From NCBI RefSeq assembly GCF_033193315.1, contig NZ_CP136187.1, positions 2,859,501-2,923,500 of the forward strand: a DNA stretch of 64,000 nucleotides. The letters are read 5' to 3'. A program made the translations under genes and the position numbers. This DNA comes from Agathobaculum sp. NTUH-O15-33 (GTDB taxonomy: Bacteria > Bacillota > Clostridia > Oscillospirales > Butyricicoccaceae). Shown here piece by piece: positions 44,117 through 53,221 of this stretch. The notes under the pieces are model-generated. The model saw nothing but the letters and a program-made list of their open reading frames with translations, was not told the origin of the DNA and did not search any database. Every line of letters starts with the position of its first letter. The first letter of the stretch is position 1.

Positions 44117-47100
44117 TTACTGCTGGCCGTACAGCGCTTCCAGCTTCTTCAGATGCGCGTAGCGCTCTACCGACGCCTTCTCAGCTTCGACAAACAGCTT
44201 TTCAGCGCGATCCGGGAAGGAACGGGTCAACGCGGAGTAGCGCGCTTCGTTCATGATGAAGCCGCGGTAATCCTCGCTCTTGGGCTCCTTGGAATCCATG
44301 ATGAACGGATTCTTGCCTTCGGCCTTGAGCTGCGGATTGTAGCGGAAGTTGTTCCAGTAGCCGCAATCGACAGCCTTCTTCATCTCGGCCTGACAGTTTG
44401 CCATGCCGCCCTTGATGGAGTGCATTTCGCACGGCGCATAGCCGATAATGAGGGACGGGCCCGGATAAGCTTCCGCTTCGGCAATCGCCTTCAGCGTCTG
44501 CTGCATGTTGGCGCCCATCGCCACCTGCGCGACGTAAACATAGCCGTAGCTCATCGCGATCTCGGCAAGAGACTTCTTGCCGATGGCCTTGCCGGCCGCC
44601 GCGAACTGCGCTACCGCGCCGATCGGGGTAGCCTTGGATGCCTGACCGCCGGTGTTGGAGTAAACCTCGGTATCGAATACCATGACGTTGATATCCTGAC
44701 CGGAAGCCAGCACATGGTCAAGGCCGCCGAAGCCGATATCATAAGCCCAGCCGTCGCCGCCGAAGATCCAGACGGACTTCTTGGCAAGGTATTCCTTATG
44801 GGCGAGGATATCGCTCGCAAGCGCGCAAGCTTCGCAGTCGCAATGCTTCGCACCGGAAGCCTTCAGCTCCTGAACGTGCGCCTTCATTTCGCCTACCTTA
44901 TCGCCGAACACATCCTTGGCCGCCGGGCTGTTGATGAACGCTTCGCAAGCTTCCACCGGCAAAACGGATTCTTCCAGCAGCGCGATGTATTTCTTGGTGG
45001 CTTCCGCGTTGGCGTTGCCGTCGTCCATGGTATCGAGCCATGCCTGCGCGGCTTCCTTGAGCGGCGCGTACGTGTGCTCTACGGCGATCAGCTCGCGGGT
45101 CTTATCAGCCAAACGGTCGCGCAGCGCCTTCTGGCCGTAGTACATGCCAAGGCCGTGCTCCGCGTTATCCTCGAACAGGGAGTTTGCCCAAGCCGGGCCG
45201 TGGCCGTTTGCATCAACGGTGTACGGGCTGGTGGCTGCCGGGCCGCCCCAGATGGACGAACAGCCGGTGGCATTCGAGATATACATACGGTCGCCGCAGA
45301 CCTGCGTGATCAGGCGGGCGTAAGAGGTCTCGGCGCAGCCCGCGCAGGAGCCGGAGAACTCAAGCAGCGGCTTCTTGAACTGGCTGTCCTTGACGGAATT
45401 CACGGAGATCATATCGGCCTTTTCGGCTACTTCGGCTACCATGTAGTCGAACGCGTCCTGCTGGGCGGCTTCCTGCTCCTGCGGAACCATGGTGAGGGAC
45501 TTGGTCGGGCAAACGCCGACACAAACGCCGCAGCCCATGCAGTCCAGCGGGGAAACGGCCATGGAATACTTGTAAACGCCCTTGCCCTTGCCGGCCTTGA
45601 TGTCGACAATCTTGGCGGAAGCCGGCGCCGCGGCCGCTTCCTCTTCGGTCAGCGCGAAGGGACGGATGGTGGCGTGCGGGCAGACATACGCGCACTGGTT
45701 GCACTGGATACAGGTATCCTGATTCCAAGCCGGTACGGTAACGGCAACGCCGCGCTTCTCGTAAGCTGCCGCGCCGTGGGAGAACGTGCCGTCCACGTGC
45801 TCGCCCGCGAAAGCGGATACGGGCAGGCTGTCGCCGTCCATACGGCCGATCGGGTCCATGATCTCCTTGACCATCTTGACGGTCTCGGGACGGCCGTGCA
45901 GCTCGGCACCGTTCGCCTGATCCTGCGCGTTCGCCCAGTCAGCCGGTACGTCGAACTTGTGGAACGCGGTAGCGCCCGCGTCGATCGCCTTGTGGTTCAT
46001 ATCAACCACGTCCTGACCCTTCTTGAGGTAGGACTTGGTGGCGGCGTCCTTCATGTAGCCGATGGCTTCTTCCTGCGGCATGACCTTGGCCAGCGTGAAG
46101 AAAGCGGACTGCAGAATGGTGTTGTTGCGCTTGCCCATGCCGATCTCGATCGCAAGATCGATCGCGTTGATCGTGTAGACCTGAACGTTGTTTGCCGCGA
46201 TATAGCGCTTGGCAACGGCGGGCATATGTTTGTTCAGTTCTTCGTCGGACCACTGGCAGTTGATCATAAAGATGCCGCCGGGCTTGACGTCGCGCACCAT
46301 CGGGTAGCCCTTGATGATGTAGGACGGGTTGTGGCAAGCGACAAAGTCGGCCTTATTGATATAGTAAGGCGACTTGATCGGCTTGTCGCCGAAACGCAGG
46401 TGAGAAACGGTCACGCCGCCGGTCTTCTTCGAGTCGTACTGGAAGTAAGCCTGTACGAATTTATCGGTGTGGTCGCCGATGATCTTGATGGAGTTCTTGT
46501 TCGCGCCGACCGTGCCGTCGCCGCCGAGACCCCAGAACTTGCACTCGATGGTGCCTTCCGCCGCGGTGTTCGGCGAGGGCTTCTCTTCGAGGGACAGGTT
46601 CGTAACGTCATCCACGATGCCCAGCGTAAACTGGTGCTTCGGAGCGTCCTTTGCGAGTTCGTCGTATACCGCGAACACAGAGGACGGGGGCGTGTCCTTG
46701 GAGCCGAGACCGTAACGACCGCCGGTGAGGACCAGATCGTTGCGGCCGGCGTTAGCCAGCGCGGTGACGACGTCCAGATAAAGCGGCTCGCCCTGACTGC
46801 CGGGCTCCTTGGTGCGATCGAGAACGGCGATCTTCTTGGCCGTGGCCGGGATGGCCGCGACAAACTTGTCCGCCGCGAACGGACGGTACAGGCGAACCTT
46901 AATCAGGCCGACCTTCTCGCCGTTTGCATTCATATAATCGATAACTTCCTCGGCAACGTCGCAGATGGAGCCCATGGCGACGATGACGCGGTCGGCGTCC
47001 TGCGCGCCGTAGTAGTTAAAGAGCTGGTAATCGGTGCCGAGCTTCTGGTTGACCTTGCCCATGTACTTTTCAACGATGGCCGGAACAGCCTCGTAATACC

Positions 47101-47800
47101 GGTTGCAGGCCTCGCGGTGCTGGAAGAAAACGTCGCCATTTTCGTGGCTGCCGCGCATAGCCGCGTGCTCGGGGTTGAGGGCGCGCTTACGGAACGCTTC
47201 AACAGCGTCCATATCGCACATATCCTTCAGATCCTCGTAATCCCAAACCTCGATCTTCTGGATCTCGTGGGAGGTACGGAAACCGTCGAAGAAGTTGATA
47301 AACGGCACGCGGGACTCGATCGAAGCGAGATGCGCGACGGCGCCAAGGTCCATCACTTCCTGCGGGTTGGTTTCGGCCAGCATGGCAAAGCCGGTCTGGC
47401 GGCAGGCCATTACGTCGGAATGGTCGCCGAAAATATTCAGCGCGTGGCTGGCTACCGTACGTGCGGAAACATGGAACACGCAAGGCAGCAGCTCGCCCGC
47501 GATCTTGTACATATTCGGGATCATCAGCAGCAGGCCCTGAGAAGCGGTGTACGTAGTGGTGAGCGCACCGGCCGCGAGCGAACCGTGCACAGTACCCGCG
47601 GCGCCCGCCTCGGACTGCATTTCGATCACCTTTACGGTTGTGCCAAAGATGTTTTTCTGACCTGCGGCTGCCCACTGGTCAACGCTGTCTGCCATGGGGC
47701 TGGAAGGGGTGATCGGATAGATACCCGCTACCTCGGTAAACGCATACGACACGTGAGCCGCCGCTGTGTTACCGTCCATGGACTTCATTTTTCTTGCCAT
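44117..47800 (-). CDS. nifJ: Pyruvate:ferredoxin (flavodoxin) oxidoreductase
   Basis: 1227 residues, the usual single-chain length. PFOR oxidises pyruvate with CoA to acetyl-CoA, CO2 and reduced ferredoxin in the cytosol, the central step of anaerobic fermentation. The N-terminal domain contains YPITPSSPMAD; domain III shows GGRYGLGSKD. The two inserted ferredoxin clusters are CIQCNQCAYVCPH and CMGCGVCVGVCPT. The proximal cluster cysteines are in SCAGCAETSYARL. The TPP site is IFGGDGWAYDIGFGG with FDTEVYSNTGGQ. AGGAGG precedes the ATG. It stands alone with its own promoter and terminator. The reductant produced could feed the flavodoxin-ferredoxin protein at 19.5 kb. Confidence 0.97.
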   Translation of the reverse strand: MARKMKSMDGNTAAAHVSYAFTEVAGIYPITPSSPMADSVDQWAAAGQKNIFGTTVKVIEMQSEAGAAGTVHGSLAAGALTTTYTASQGLLLMIPNMYKIAGELLPCVFHVSARTVASHALNIFGDHSDVMACRQTGFAMLAETNPQEVMDLGAVAHLASIESRVPFINFFDGFRTSHEIQKIEVWDYEDLKDMCDMDAVEAFRKRALNPEHAAMRGSHENGDVFFQHREACNRYYEAVPAIVEKYMGKVNQKLGTDYQLFNYYGAQDADRVIVAMGSICDVAEEVIDYMNANGEKVGLIKVRLYRPFAADKFVAAIPATAKKIAVLDRTKEPGSQGEPLYLDVVTALANAGRNDLVLTGGRYGLGSKDTPPSSVFAVYDELAKDAPKHQFTLGIVDDVTNLSLEEKPSPNTAAEGTIECKFWGLGGDGTVGANKNSIKIIGDHTDKFVQAYFQYDSKKTGGVTVSHLRFGDKPIKSPYYINKADFVACHNPSYIIKGYPMVRDVKPGGIFMINCQWSDEELNKHMPAVAKRYIAANNVQVYTINAIDLAIEIGMGKRNNTILQSAFFTLAKVMPQEEAIGYMKDAATKSYLKKGQDVVDMNHKAIDAGATAFHKFDVPADWANAQDQANGAELHGRPETVKMVKEIMDPIGRMDGDSLPVSAFAGEHVDGTFSHGAAAYEKRGVAVTVPAWNQDTCIQCNQCAYVCPHATIRPFALTEEEAAAAPASAKIVDIKAGKGKGVYKYSMAVSPLDCMGCGVCVGVCPTKSLTMVPQEQEAAQQDAFDYMVAEVAEKADMISVNSVKDSQFKKPLLEFSGSCAGCAETSYARLITQVCGDRMYISNATGCSSIWGGPAATSPYTVDANGHGPAWANSLFEDNAEHGLGMYYGQKALRDRLADKTRELIAVEHTYAPLKEAAQAWLDTMDDGNANAEATKKYIALLEESVLPVEACEAFINSPAAKDVFGDKVGEMKAHVQELKASGAKHCDCEACALASDILAHKEYLAKKSVWIFGGDGWAYDIGFGGLDHVLASGQDINVMVFDTEVYSNTGGQASKATPIGAVAQFAAAGKAIGKKSLAEIAMSYGYVYVAQVAMGANMQQTLKAIAEAEAYPGPSLIIGYAPCEMHSIKGGMANCQAEMKKAVDCGYWNNFRYNPQLKAEGKNPFIMDSKEPKSEDYRGFIMNEARYSALTRSFPDRAEKLFVEAEKASVERYAHLKKLEALYGQQ

Positions 47801-47899
47801 GATATATCCTCCTATTCAGTTAATAACTTGCTAAAGGCCTGAAAAGCGTATAAATCCGTGCTTTTGGGGCCTATGGAACGGTTTGTTTCGACCCTTTTT

Positions 47900-47928
47900 A
47901 TTTTAGCACTCTGCCTTTAGAATGTAAA
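47900..47928 (-). promoter_or_regulatory. Sigma-A promoter of the PFOR gene
   Basis: Minus strand: -35 TTTACA (47923-47928), 17-nt spacer, -10 TAAAAT (47900-47905). The leader is about 95 nt. The rest of the 311-bp divergent region holds a GCCCCCTGTTTC hairpin (about 47981-48010) and the comM promoter. Confidence 0.65.
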
Positions 47929-48043
47929 CACCAAATATGACAGATTAATAACATAGATCGCCTCTCAGAAAAGTTTTTCGCCCCCTGTTTCGCCTGTTGA
48001 AACGGGGGCCGTGTTACAGTTATTTTGCATGCGCATTTGTGCA

Positions 48044-48072
48044 TTGCACCGGCGCGGAACATATAGTATAAT
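48044..48072 (+). promoter_or_regulatory. Sigma-A promoter of comM
   Basis: -35 TTGCAC (48044-48049), 17-nt spacer, -10 TATAAT (48067-48072), about 35 nt before the start codon. Confidence 0.75.
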
Positions 48073-48111
48073 AAGGATAAGTATCGAATTTTGTCGCAGC
48101 GGAGGGGTTTT

Positions 48112-49641
48112 ATGGTTTCACGCGTGTGTTCGGCCGGGCTGATCGGAATCGACGGCTGCATCGTCACGGTGGAGTGTTTTCTCTCCTCCGGTTTGCCCCG
48201 GCTGGACGTGGTCGGCCTGCCTACCGGCGCGGTGAGCGAAGCGGGCGAGCGCGTGCGCGCCGCCGCCAAGCACTGCGGGTTCGACTGGCCTGTGTCGCGC
48301 ATCACGGTCAACCTCGCCCCGGCGGATACGAAAAAGGCCGGGACCGCGTACGACCTGCCCCTCCTGCTCGGCATCCTCGCGGCGGAGGGTTCGCTTTCCG
48401 CCCCGCCGAAGGACGCGGTCTTTCTCGGCGAGCTATCTCTGACGGGCGAGCTGCGCCCGGTATGCGGCGCGCTGTCCATGGCGCTGGCCGCGCGGGAAAA
48501 CGGCTTTACCACCATTTTTGTGCCAGCCGACAACGCCGCCGAGGCGGCCTATGCCACGGGCGTTACCGTTTATCCGGTGAAAACCTTAAACCAGCTGATC
48601 GCCCACCTAGAGGGGCGGCAGCCGCTTGAGCCCGCAACGCCGCCGCCCGCTCCCGCGCGCACGGACGGCGCGCTTGATTTTTGCCATGTGATGGGGCAGC
48701 ACAGCGTCAAGCGCGCGCTTGAAATCGCGGCGGCGGGCGGGCACAACATCCTGCTCTCCGGCCCGCCGGGTTCGGGCAAAAGCATGATGGCAAAGCGCTT
48801 TCCCACCATCCTGCCCGCGCTGACCGAGGGGGAGCGGCTCGAAGTCATCCGCGTCTGGTCCTCCGTGGGACGCGGGGCGGAAGCCGTAGCCCGGGCGGAG
48901 CGCCCCTTCCGCGCCCCGCACCACAACGCTTCGGCGGGCGCGCTCGCGGGCGGCTCCGGTACGGGAGGGCGGCTGCCAACGCCCGGCGAAATTTCGCTGG
49001 CGCACCGCGGCGTGTTATTTCTGGACGAGCTGCCCGAATTCCACCGCGACGTGCTGGAAACACTCCGCCAACCGGTGGAGGATGGCCGGGTGACCATTTC
49101 CCGCGTCGCGGGGCAGGTCACCTATCCGGCGAATTTTCAGCTCGTCGCCGCGATGAATCCCTGCAAATGCGGTTGGTACGGCACGCCGCGCTGCACCTGT
49201 TCGGAAAACGCGGTGCAGCAGTATCTGCGCCGCCTTTCCGGCCCGCTGCTCGACCGGATCGATTTACAGGTCGCGGTGCAGCCGGTGCCCTACGAAGCGC
49301 TTGCAAACCGCGCGCGCATCAAAGAGGAACCTTCCGCCGCCATTCGCGCCCGTGTGACAAGCGCCCGCGCCAAGCAGTACGCGCGGCAGGGCGAAGCCGT
49401 GTGCAACGCCGACTTGCCGCCAGCCAGCCTTGCGGAAGCCTGCCCGCTTTCGCCGGACGCCTCGCGCATGTTCGCCGCCGCCTTTGATCGGCTAGGGCTC
49501 ACCGCCCGCGCGCACGACCGTGTGCTGCGCGTGGCGCGCACCATCGCCGATCTGGCCGAAAGCGAAACGCTGGAAGCCGAGCATCTGGCCGAAGCGCTGC
49601 AATACCGCGCGATCGACCGGGAAACCAAGGCCGCGCCATAG
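48112..49641 (+). CDS. comM: YifB/ComM family Mg-chelatase-like AAA+ helicase
   Basis: 509 residues. An N-terminal ChlI/Lon-S5-like domain (about 1-165; SRVCSAGLIGIDGCIVTVE, FLGELSLTGELRPVCGAL) precedes the AAA+ core with Walker A LSGPPGSGKSMMAKRFP, Walker B GVLFLDELPEF and sensor segment LVAAMNPCKCGWYG. The Cys-rich insertion CKCGWYGTPRCTC and the C-terminal helical domain (ARTIADLAESETLEAEHLAEAL) complete the family. ComM is a hexameric helicase that promotes branch migration during natural transformation; in Clostridia its role is less studied. The ATG after GGAGGGG is chosen, 21 nt inside a longer reading. Confidence 0.93.
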   Translation: MVSRVCSAGLIGIDGCIVTVECFLSSGLPRLDVVGLPTGAVSEAGERVRAAAKHCGFDWPVSRITVNLAPADTKKAGTAYDLPLLLGILAAEGSLSAPPKDAVFLGELSLTGELRPVCGALSMALAARENGFTTIFVPADNAAEAAYATGVTVYPVKTLNQLIAHLEGRQPLEPATPPPAPARTDGALDFCHVMGQHSVKRALEIAAAGGHNILLSGPPGSGKSMMAKRFPTILPALTEGERLEVIRVWSSVGRGAEAVARAERPFRAPHHNASAGALAGGSGTGGRLPTPGEISLAHRGVLFLDELPEFHRDVLETLRQPVEDGRVTISRVAGQVTYPANFQLVAAMNPCKCGWYGTPRCTCSENAVQQYLRRLSGPLLDRIDLQVAVQPVPYEALANRARIKEEPSAAIRARVTSARAKQYARQGEAVCNADLPPASLAEACPLSPDASRMFAAAFDRLGLTARAHDRVLRVARTIADLAESETLEAEHLAEALQYRAIDRETKAAP

Positions 49642-49790
49642 GTTTTCCCCATGATGTGTGGATAAGTCTGTGGATATTGTGAATAAGTTGTGATTTCGAC
49701 ACATTCTGCGTGAATTCCCCTATTCTCTTCCCCAAAACGGTGTAATAGTAGCATATATACACCTTTCCACCCCGAAGGAGGTACCATTTT

Positions 49791-51053
49791 ATGCCGCATT
49801 TCCGCCTGCGCACCGTATGGGCGCTCGCTTTGGCCGCGTCATGTCTTGCCGCGCCGGAAGCGGGCGCGCTCTCCGGCGTGTCCGGCTGGGCCGAACCGGC
49901 AGTCGCGTATGCCCAGAGGTCCGGACTCGAGCCCACCTCTTTTGCCGGGCTCAAGGCGACCGCGCCGGTCACCCGGGCCGAGTTCTGCACGGTCGCGCTG
50001 AACACCTATGAAAAGGTCACGGGCCGAACCGCTCCCAAGAGCGGAAAAAAACCTTTTTCCGACTGCTCCGATCCCGCGGTCACCGCGGCGTACGAGCTTG
50101 GGCTGGTGAGCGGGCGCGGCAGCGGTGTGTTCGATCCCAACGACACCATCCAGCGGCAGGATCTTTGCGTGATGCTATATAATGTATTGGATGCCGCCGG
50201 TATCACGGCCCCCGCCATCGCGGGCGACGCGGCGGTGGAGGATTATCCGGATGTTTCCGACATACGCGGTTATGCCGTCACGCCCATGATCACCATGGTC
50301 GATTACTCGATCGTCAACGGCGTTGCCGCCGCGGGCAGCACAACAAAGCTGGCCCCCGCCGGCACGGCCACGCGCGAGCAGGCGCTCATCATGGCGGGCC
50401 GCTTTGCCGACGCGTTTGCCGGACAGGCCGATCCCGAGCAGCCCGGCACTACCCCCGATCCGGAGCCGGAGCCCGAGCCCGAACCGAAGCCCGACACCAA
50501 GCCCGTTCGTCCGCCCAGCATCGATATCACCTCGCCGTCCGACGTTCCCACGAGCAAAGAGGATAAAATGACCTTTGTTTACGGCGAGGGCGGAGAAAAG
50601 TACCAATCCAGCGAGGAAGCGCGCGCCAATATGACCGAGATTACCATCAAGGTTTGGCGTTTAGGGGAGGACGGCGTCAAAACCTCCGGCACGACCGAGA
50701 TCACCGTCAACCGTGTGCTCGCCCCGCTCATCGTCAAGATCTTTGATGATATCTACGAAGGCGACGAGCAGTTCCCCATCCGCGACGTCGGCTGTTATGC
50801 TTGGCGCACGGGCGAGCATTCGCAGGGCACCGCGATCGACATCAATTACGATGAGAATATGGAAGCGACGATCAACGAGGACGGTTCCCTGACCCCGACC
50901 ACCGGCACGCATTGGACGCCCGGTGAGGACCCCTACTCCATCCCCGAGGACGGCGACGTGGTAAACGCCTTTGCCAAATACGGCTTCGCTTGGGGCGGCA
51001 ACGCATGGCGCAGCAAAAGAGACTATATGCACTTTAGCTTCTTTGGTACATAA
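49791..51053 (+). CDS. SLH-domain protein with M15 (VanY-like) peptidase domain
   Basis: 420 residues. A signal peptide (about 1-26) is followed by SLH-like repeats (about 28-205; VTRAEFCTVALNTYE, QRQDLCVMLYNVLDA, TREQALIMAGRFADA) and a proline-glutamate hinge (PEPEPEPEPKPD). The C-terminal domain (about 290-420) carries the M15 zinc site: EHSQGTAIDINYD, with His and Asp in the H-x(3)-G-x-A-x-D pattern, and the final YMHFSFFG, which supplies the second His. The predicted role is a D-Ala-D-Ala/D,D-carboxypeptidase or peptidoglycan hydrolase held on the wall by the SLH part. GAAGGAGG 9 nt before the ATG sets the start. Confidence 0.88.
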   Translation: MPHFRLRTVWALALAASCLAAPEAGALSGVSGWAEPAVAYAQRSGLEPTSFAGLKATAPVTRAEFCTVALNTYEKVTGRTAPKSGKKPFSDCSDPAVTAAYELGLVSGRGSGVFDPNDTIQRQDLCVMLYNVLDAAGITAPAIAGDAAVEDYPDVSDIRGYAVTPMITMVDYSIVNGVAAAGSTTKLAPAGTATREQALIMAGRFADAFAGQADPEQPGTTPDPEPEPEPEPKPDTKPVRPPSIDITSPSDVPTSKEDKMTFVYGEGGEKYQSSEEARANMTEITIKVWRLGEDGVKTSGTTEITVNRVLAPLIVKIFDDIYEGDEQFPIRDVGCYAWRTGEHSQGTAIDINYDENMEATINEDGSLTPTTGTHWTPGEDPYSIPEDGDVVNAFAKYGFAWGGNAWRSKRDYMHFSFFGT

Positions 51054-51119
51054 AAACGCATTTATCGGTTGTGAAAAACGCATTTGGTGATACAATATAG
51101 AGGTATGGAGGAGTGTTAT

Positions 51120-51323
51120 ATGTTCACTTACAAACCCCTTTGGAAGCTTCTGATCGATCACGACATGAACAAAAGCGAGCTCAAGCGCACGCTGGGCCTA
51201 TCGTCGAGCACCATGACCCGATTGGTGCATAACGAATACGTTTCGCTGGAAACGCTCGACGCGATCTGTACGGAGTTCGGCTGCACCCCGAACGACGTGA
51301 TCGAGCACATCCCGCCCGAATAA
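51120..51323 (+). CDS. Small XRE-family DNA-binding protein
   Basis: 67 residues, almost entirely one Cro/CI-type helix-turn-helix: LKRTLGLSSSTMTRLVHN is the HTH, and LDAICTEFGCTPNDVIEHIP closes the five-helix bundle, as in YozG-like regulators of Firmicutes. The ATG is preceded by GGAGGAG. The reading from 51084 adds unlikely residues. Followed by its own terminator. Target genes are unknown; there is no toxin partner beside it. Confidence 0.88.
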   Translation: MFTYKPLWKLLIDHDMNKSELKRTLGLSSSTMTRLVHNEYVSLETLDAICTEFGCTPNDVIEHIPPE

Positions 51324-51342
51324 CCACGATACGCACAAAATC

Positions 51343-51374
51343 AACCGCCGGTTGGAACAATCCTACCGGCGGTT
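51343..51374 (+). terminator. Terminator of the small XRE gene
   Basis: AACCGCCGGT pairs with ACCGGCGGTT around a 12-nt loop, followed by AACTTT. The U-tract is short, so efficiency may be moderate. Confidence 0.65.
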
Positions 51375-51387
51375 AACTTTGCCTCCA

Positions 51388-51417
51388 TTGCGGGCGGCAC
51401 GCAGCGCATGCTACAAT
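51388..51417 (+). promoter_or_regulatory. Promoter of the XRE-TPR gene
   Basis: -35 TTGCGG (51388-51393), 18-nt spacer, -10 TACAAT (51412-51417), about 50 nt upstream of the ATG. Confidence 0.5.
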
Positions 51418-51466
51418 GAAAGCAGCAAAAGGCCTTTGCAGCAACAGACAAAGGAGTTTTTTAAGT

Positions 51467-52558
51467 ATGGAACTGAATATCGGATCTGTCATTTCCAATG
51501 TACGGCGCGGCAAAGGGCTGACGCAGGAGGCACTGGCCGACGCGGTCGGCGTTTCTTCCGCCGCGGTCAGCAAATGGGAGACCGGCGCGAGCTACCCGGA
51601 TATCACCCTGCTGCCGCCGCTCGCCCGCGCGCTGGGTCTTACGGTCGACGCGCTGCTCGATTACCATGCCCAGCCCACCGATCAGGAGCTGCACGAGCTG
51701 TCCGAACGCCTTGGCAAGGTGTTCGACGAGCAGGGATACGCCGCGGGACGGGCCGCATGCGAACAAATGCTGCACGAATACCCATCCTACGGTCCGCTCA
51801 AGCTCGTCATTGGTTCGCTGTATTATCGCTATCTATCCTTTGCCCTAGGCGGCAAGGCCGATCCGGATGCCATGATAGAGGACGTCGTACAGCAATCGCT
51901 GACGCTGTTCGAGCAGGCCGAGCAGGAAAGCAAGGACGGCAATGAAGGCCAAATGGCAAAGGCGCTTCGCATCTCGGCGCTTACCATGGCGGGGCGCTAC
52001 GACGAAGCCGAAGAACTGCTCGACAGCCTGCCGGGGCGGCCGTTCATTTCGCGCCCGGAGCAGCTCTATCAGACGCTGTACCTTGCGCGCGGCGACCTTG
52101 ACAAGGCCGAACAGATGGACCAGCGCGCTCTGTTCGAGCAATACAGCGAGGCCGCCACTTCACTGCTGAACCTGAGCGCCGTTTCCCGCCGCCGGGGCGA
52201 TATGGAAGCCGCGCAGCGGTTTACCGACGCTTACTGCGCCTTGACCGAGCTGTTCCAGCTCGATCCCATGGCCGGACTGCAAATGCAGCTCACGCTCGCC
52301 GAGGAACGCGGCGATAACGAACGCGCCCTCGACCTGTTCGAGCAGTATATCGACGCCGTCATCGCGCACACATTCGATTACACGGATAATCCGTTTTTCT
52401 TCGCCGTGCAAACGCGCGTACCCACCAAAAACGAATTGAACGCGATGAATCGTTTGGTGCTGCGCGCCGCGGAGGAGGACGAGGGCTTTGCCGCGATCCG
52501 CGGCGAAAAACGCTTTGCCGACGCGCTAGACCGCCTGCGCAAAGCATTAGACGACTGA
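51467..52558 (+). CDS. XRE-family regulator with C-terminal TPR-like region
   Basis: 363 residues. The N-terminal HTH (about 6-60) is VRRGKGLTQEALADAVGVSS with AVSKWETGASYPDITLLPPLA, the standard clostridial XRE fold. The remaining 300 residues are helical hairpins with TPR character (RALGLTVDALLDY; MAGRYDEAEELLDSLPG; ERGDNERALDLFEQYI). This layout is common in Firmicutes regulators that sense peptides or metabolites, and it resembles the Rgg/PlcR principle without sequence proof of peptide binding. AAGGAG precedes the chosen ATG. Followed by a strong terminator and copy 2 of the hairpin element. Confidence 0.9.
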   Translation: MELNIGSVISNVRRGKGLTQEALADAVGVSSAAVSKWETGASYPDITLLPPLARALGLTVDALLDYHAQPTDQELHELSERLGKVFDEQGYAAGRAACEQMLHEYPSYGPLKLVIGSLYYRYLSFALGGKADPDAMIEDVVQQSLTLFEQAEQESKDGNEGQMAKALRISALTMAGRYDEAEELLDSLPGRPFISRPEQLYQTLYLARGDLDKAEQMDQRALFEQYSEAATSLLNLSAVSRRRGDMEAAQRFTDAYCALTELFQLDPMAGLQMQLTLAEERGDNERALDLFEQYIDAVIAHTFDYTDNPFFFAVQTRVPTKNELNAMNRLVLRAAEEDEGFAAIRGEKRFADALDRLRKALDD

Positions 52559-52567
52559 TCCTTCAAA

Positions 52568-52599
52568 GGCCGGGCAGAGGAATATTCCTCTGCCCGGCC
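52568..52599 (+). terminator. Hairpin after the XRE-TPR gene
   Basis: GGCCGGGCAGAGGAATATTCCTCTGCCCGGCC is a perfect 16+16 bp palindrome 10 nt after the stop. It abuts the hairpin element and has no T-run directly after it. Confidence 0.65.
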
Positions 52600-52600
52600 T

Positions 52601-52746
52601 CAGACTGTCAAAAAACTATTTTTGACAGTCTGTCGATCGAAACAAAGCCCCATTTCGATCGCGTATTCCGGCTTCTGCTCTCGGTTTTTATGGCATTTTC
52701 CACTTGCGGCAAATGCCTATTTTATGCACGCTGCGGCGTGAGGACT
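52601..52746 (-). repeat. Multi-hairpin interspersed repeat element, copy 2
   Basis: Reverse complement of the element at 12445-12655. It shares the CAGACTGTCAAAA hairpin (52601-52632), the CGATCGAAACAAAGCCCCAT hairpin (52634-52661) and the ATAAAAACCG, GCATAAAATAG and CGCCGCAGCG blocks. About 50 bp, including the CCGACTT stem seen in copy 1, is absent here. Several stems carry compensating or stem-preserving changes. It occupies most of the gap between the XRE-TPR gene and the DUF6809 gene. Confidence 0.8.
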
Positions 52747-52770
52747 TTTTCGACGGGCCGCCTCTTGGAT

Positions 52771-53079
52771 TTAAGTTTGTAAGCGGGGGCGGGGTTGGGA
52801 GGCGGTCTCGTCCTCCGCCAGTATGGCGTGCATGAACCGCGCGCCTAGCTGCAATCCGGATGCGAAAGCGTCCATTTGCTCAAAGGAAGCGGAGGCTGTG
52901 TATAGGTCGCTCAGGTCGAGAAACCGGCGGTAATCGTCGTCCCGCATGACGGTGGTAAAATAGTGCGTTTCCGTCTCGATCTGTTGCTCGATCGCGTCGC
53001 GCGCCGGGCTTGACGCGCGCGGGCGCTCAAAGGGATTGTAGCGGCCATAATACAGGTCTTCGATAAATTCTTGTTTCAT
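52771..53079 (-). CDS. DUF6809-like protein
   Basis: 102 residues, acidic and helical. The opening EFIEDLYYGRYNPFERP and the closing DAFASGLQLGARFMHAILAED match a small family of clostridial proteins (DUF6809 as I recall it) that is often encoded beside mobile-element or regulator genes. AAAGGAAA precedes the ATG at 53079; the longer reading includes unlikely sequence. It lies 142 bp downstream of a ribbon-helix-helix gene on the same strand, probably one unit. Function unknown. Confidence 0.75.
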   Translation of the reverse strand: MKQEFIEDLYYGRYNPFERPRASSPARDAIEQQIETETHYFTTVMRDDDYRRFLDLSDLYTASASFEQMDAFASGLQLGARFMHAILAEDETASQPRPRLQT

Positions 53080-53221
53080 TGTGCATTTTCCTTTCGCAAT
53101 GTTTTGCACAACGCCTTGCCAGACAAAACCGCACAGTGTATAATATTTATGCGGCTGCCTGTTTAGGTGGTTGTGCGGTGGGAAGCGGTGCATGCTTTGA
53201 GAGGTGGCGCCGCTTCCTATT

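Noticed and set aside
44153..47842. Long plus-strand open frame (1229 codons) opposite PFOR
   Set aside because: It is the antisense shadow of a real GC-rich gene. It has no ribosome site, no recognisable domain and low-complexity H/R/D-rich composition.
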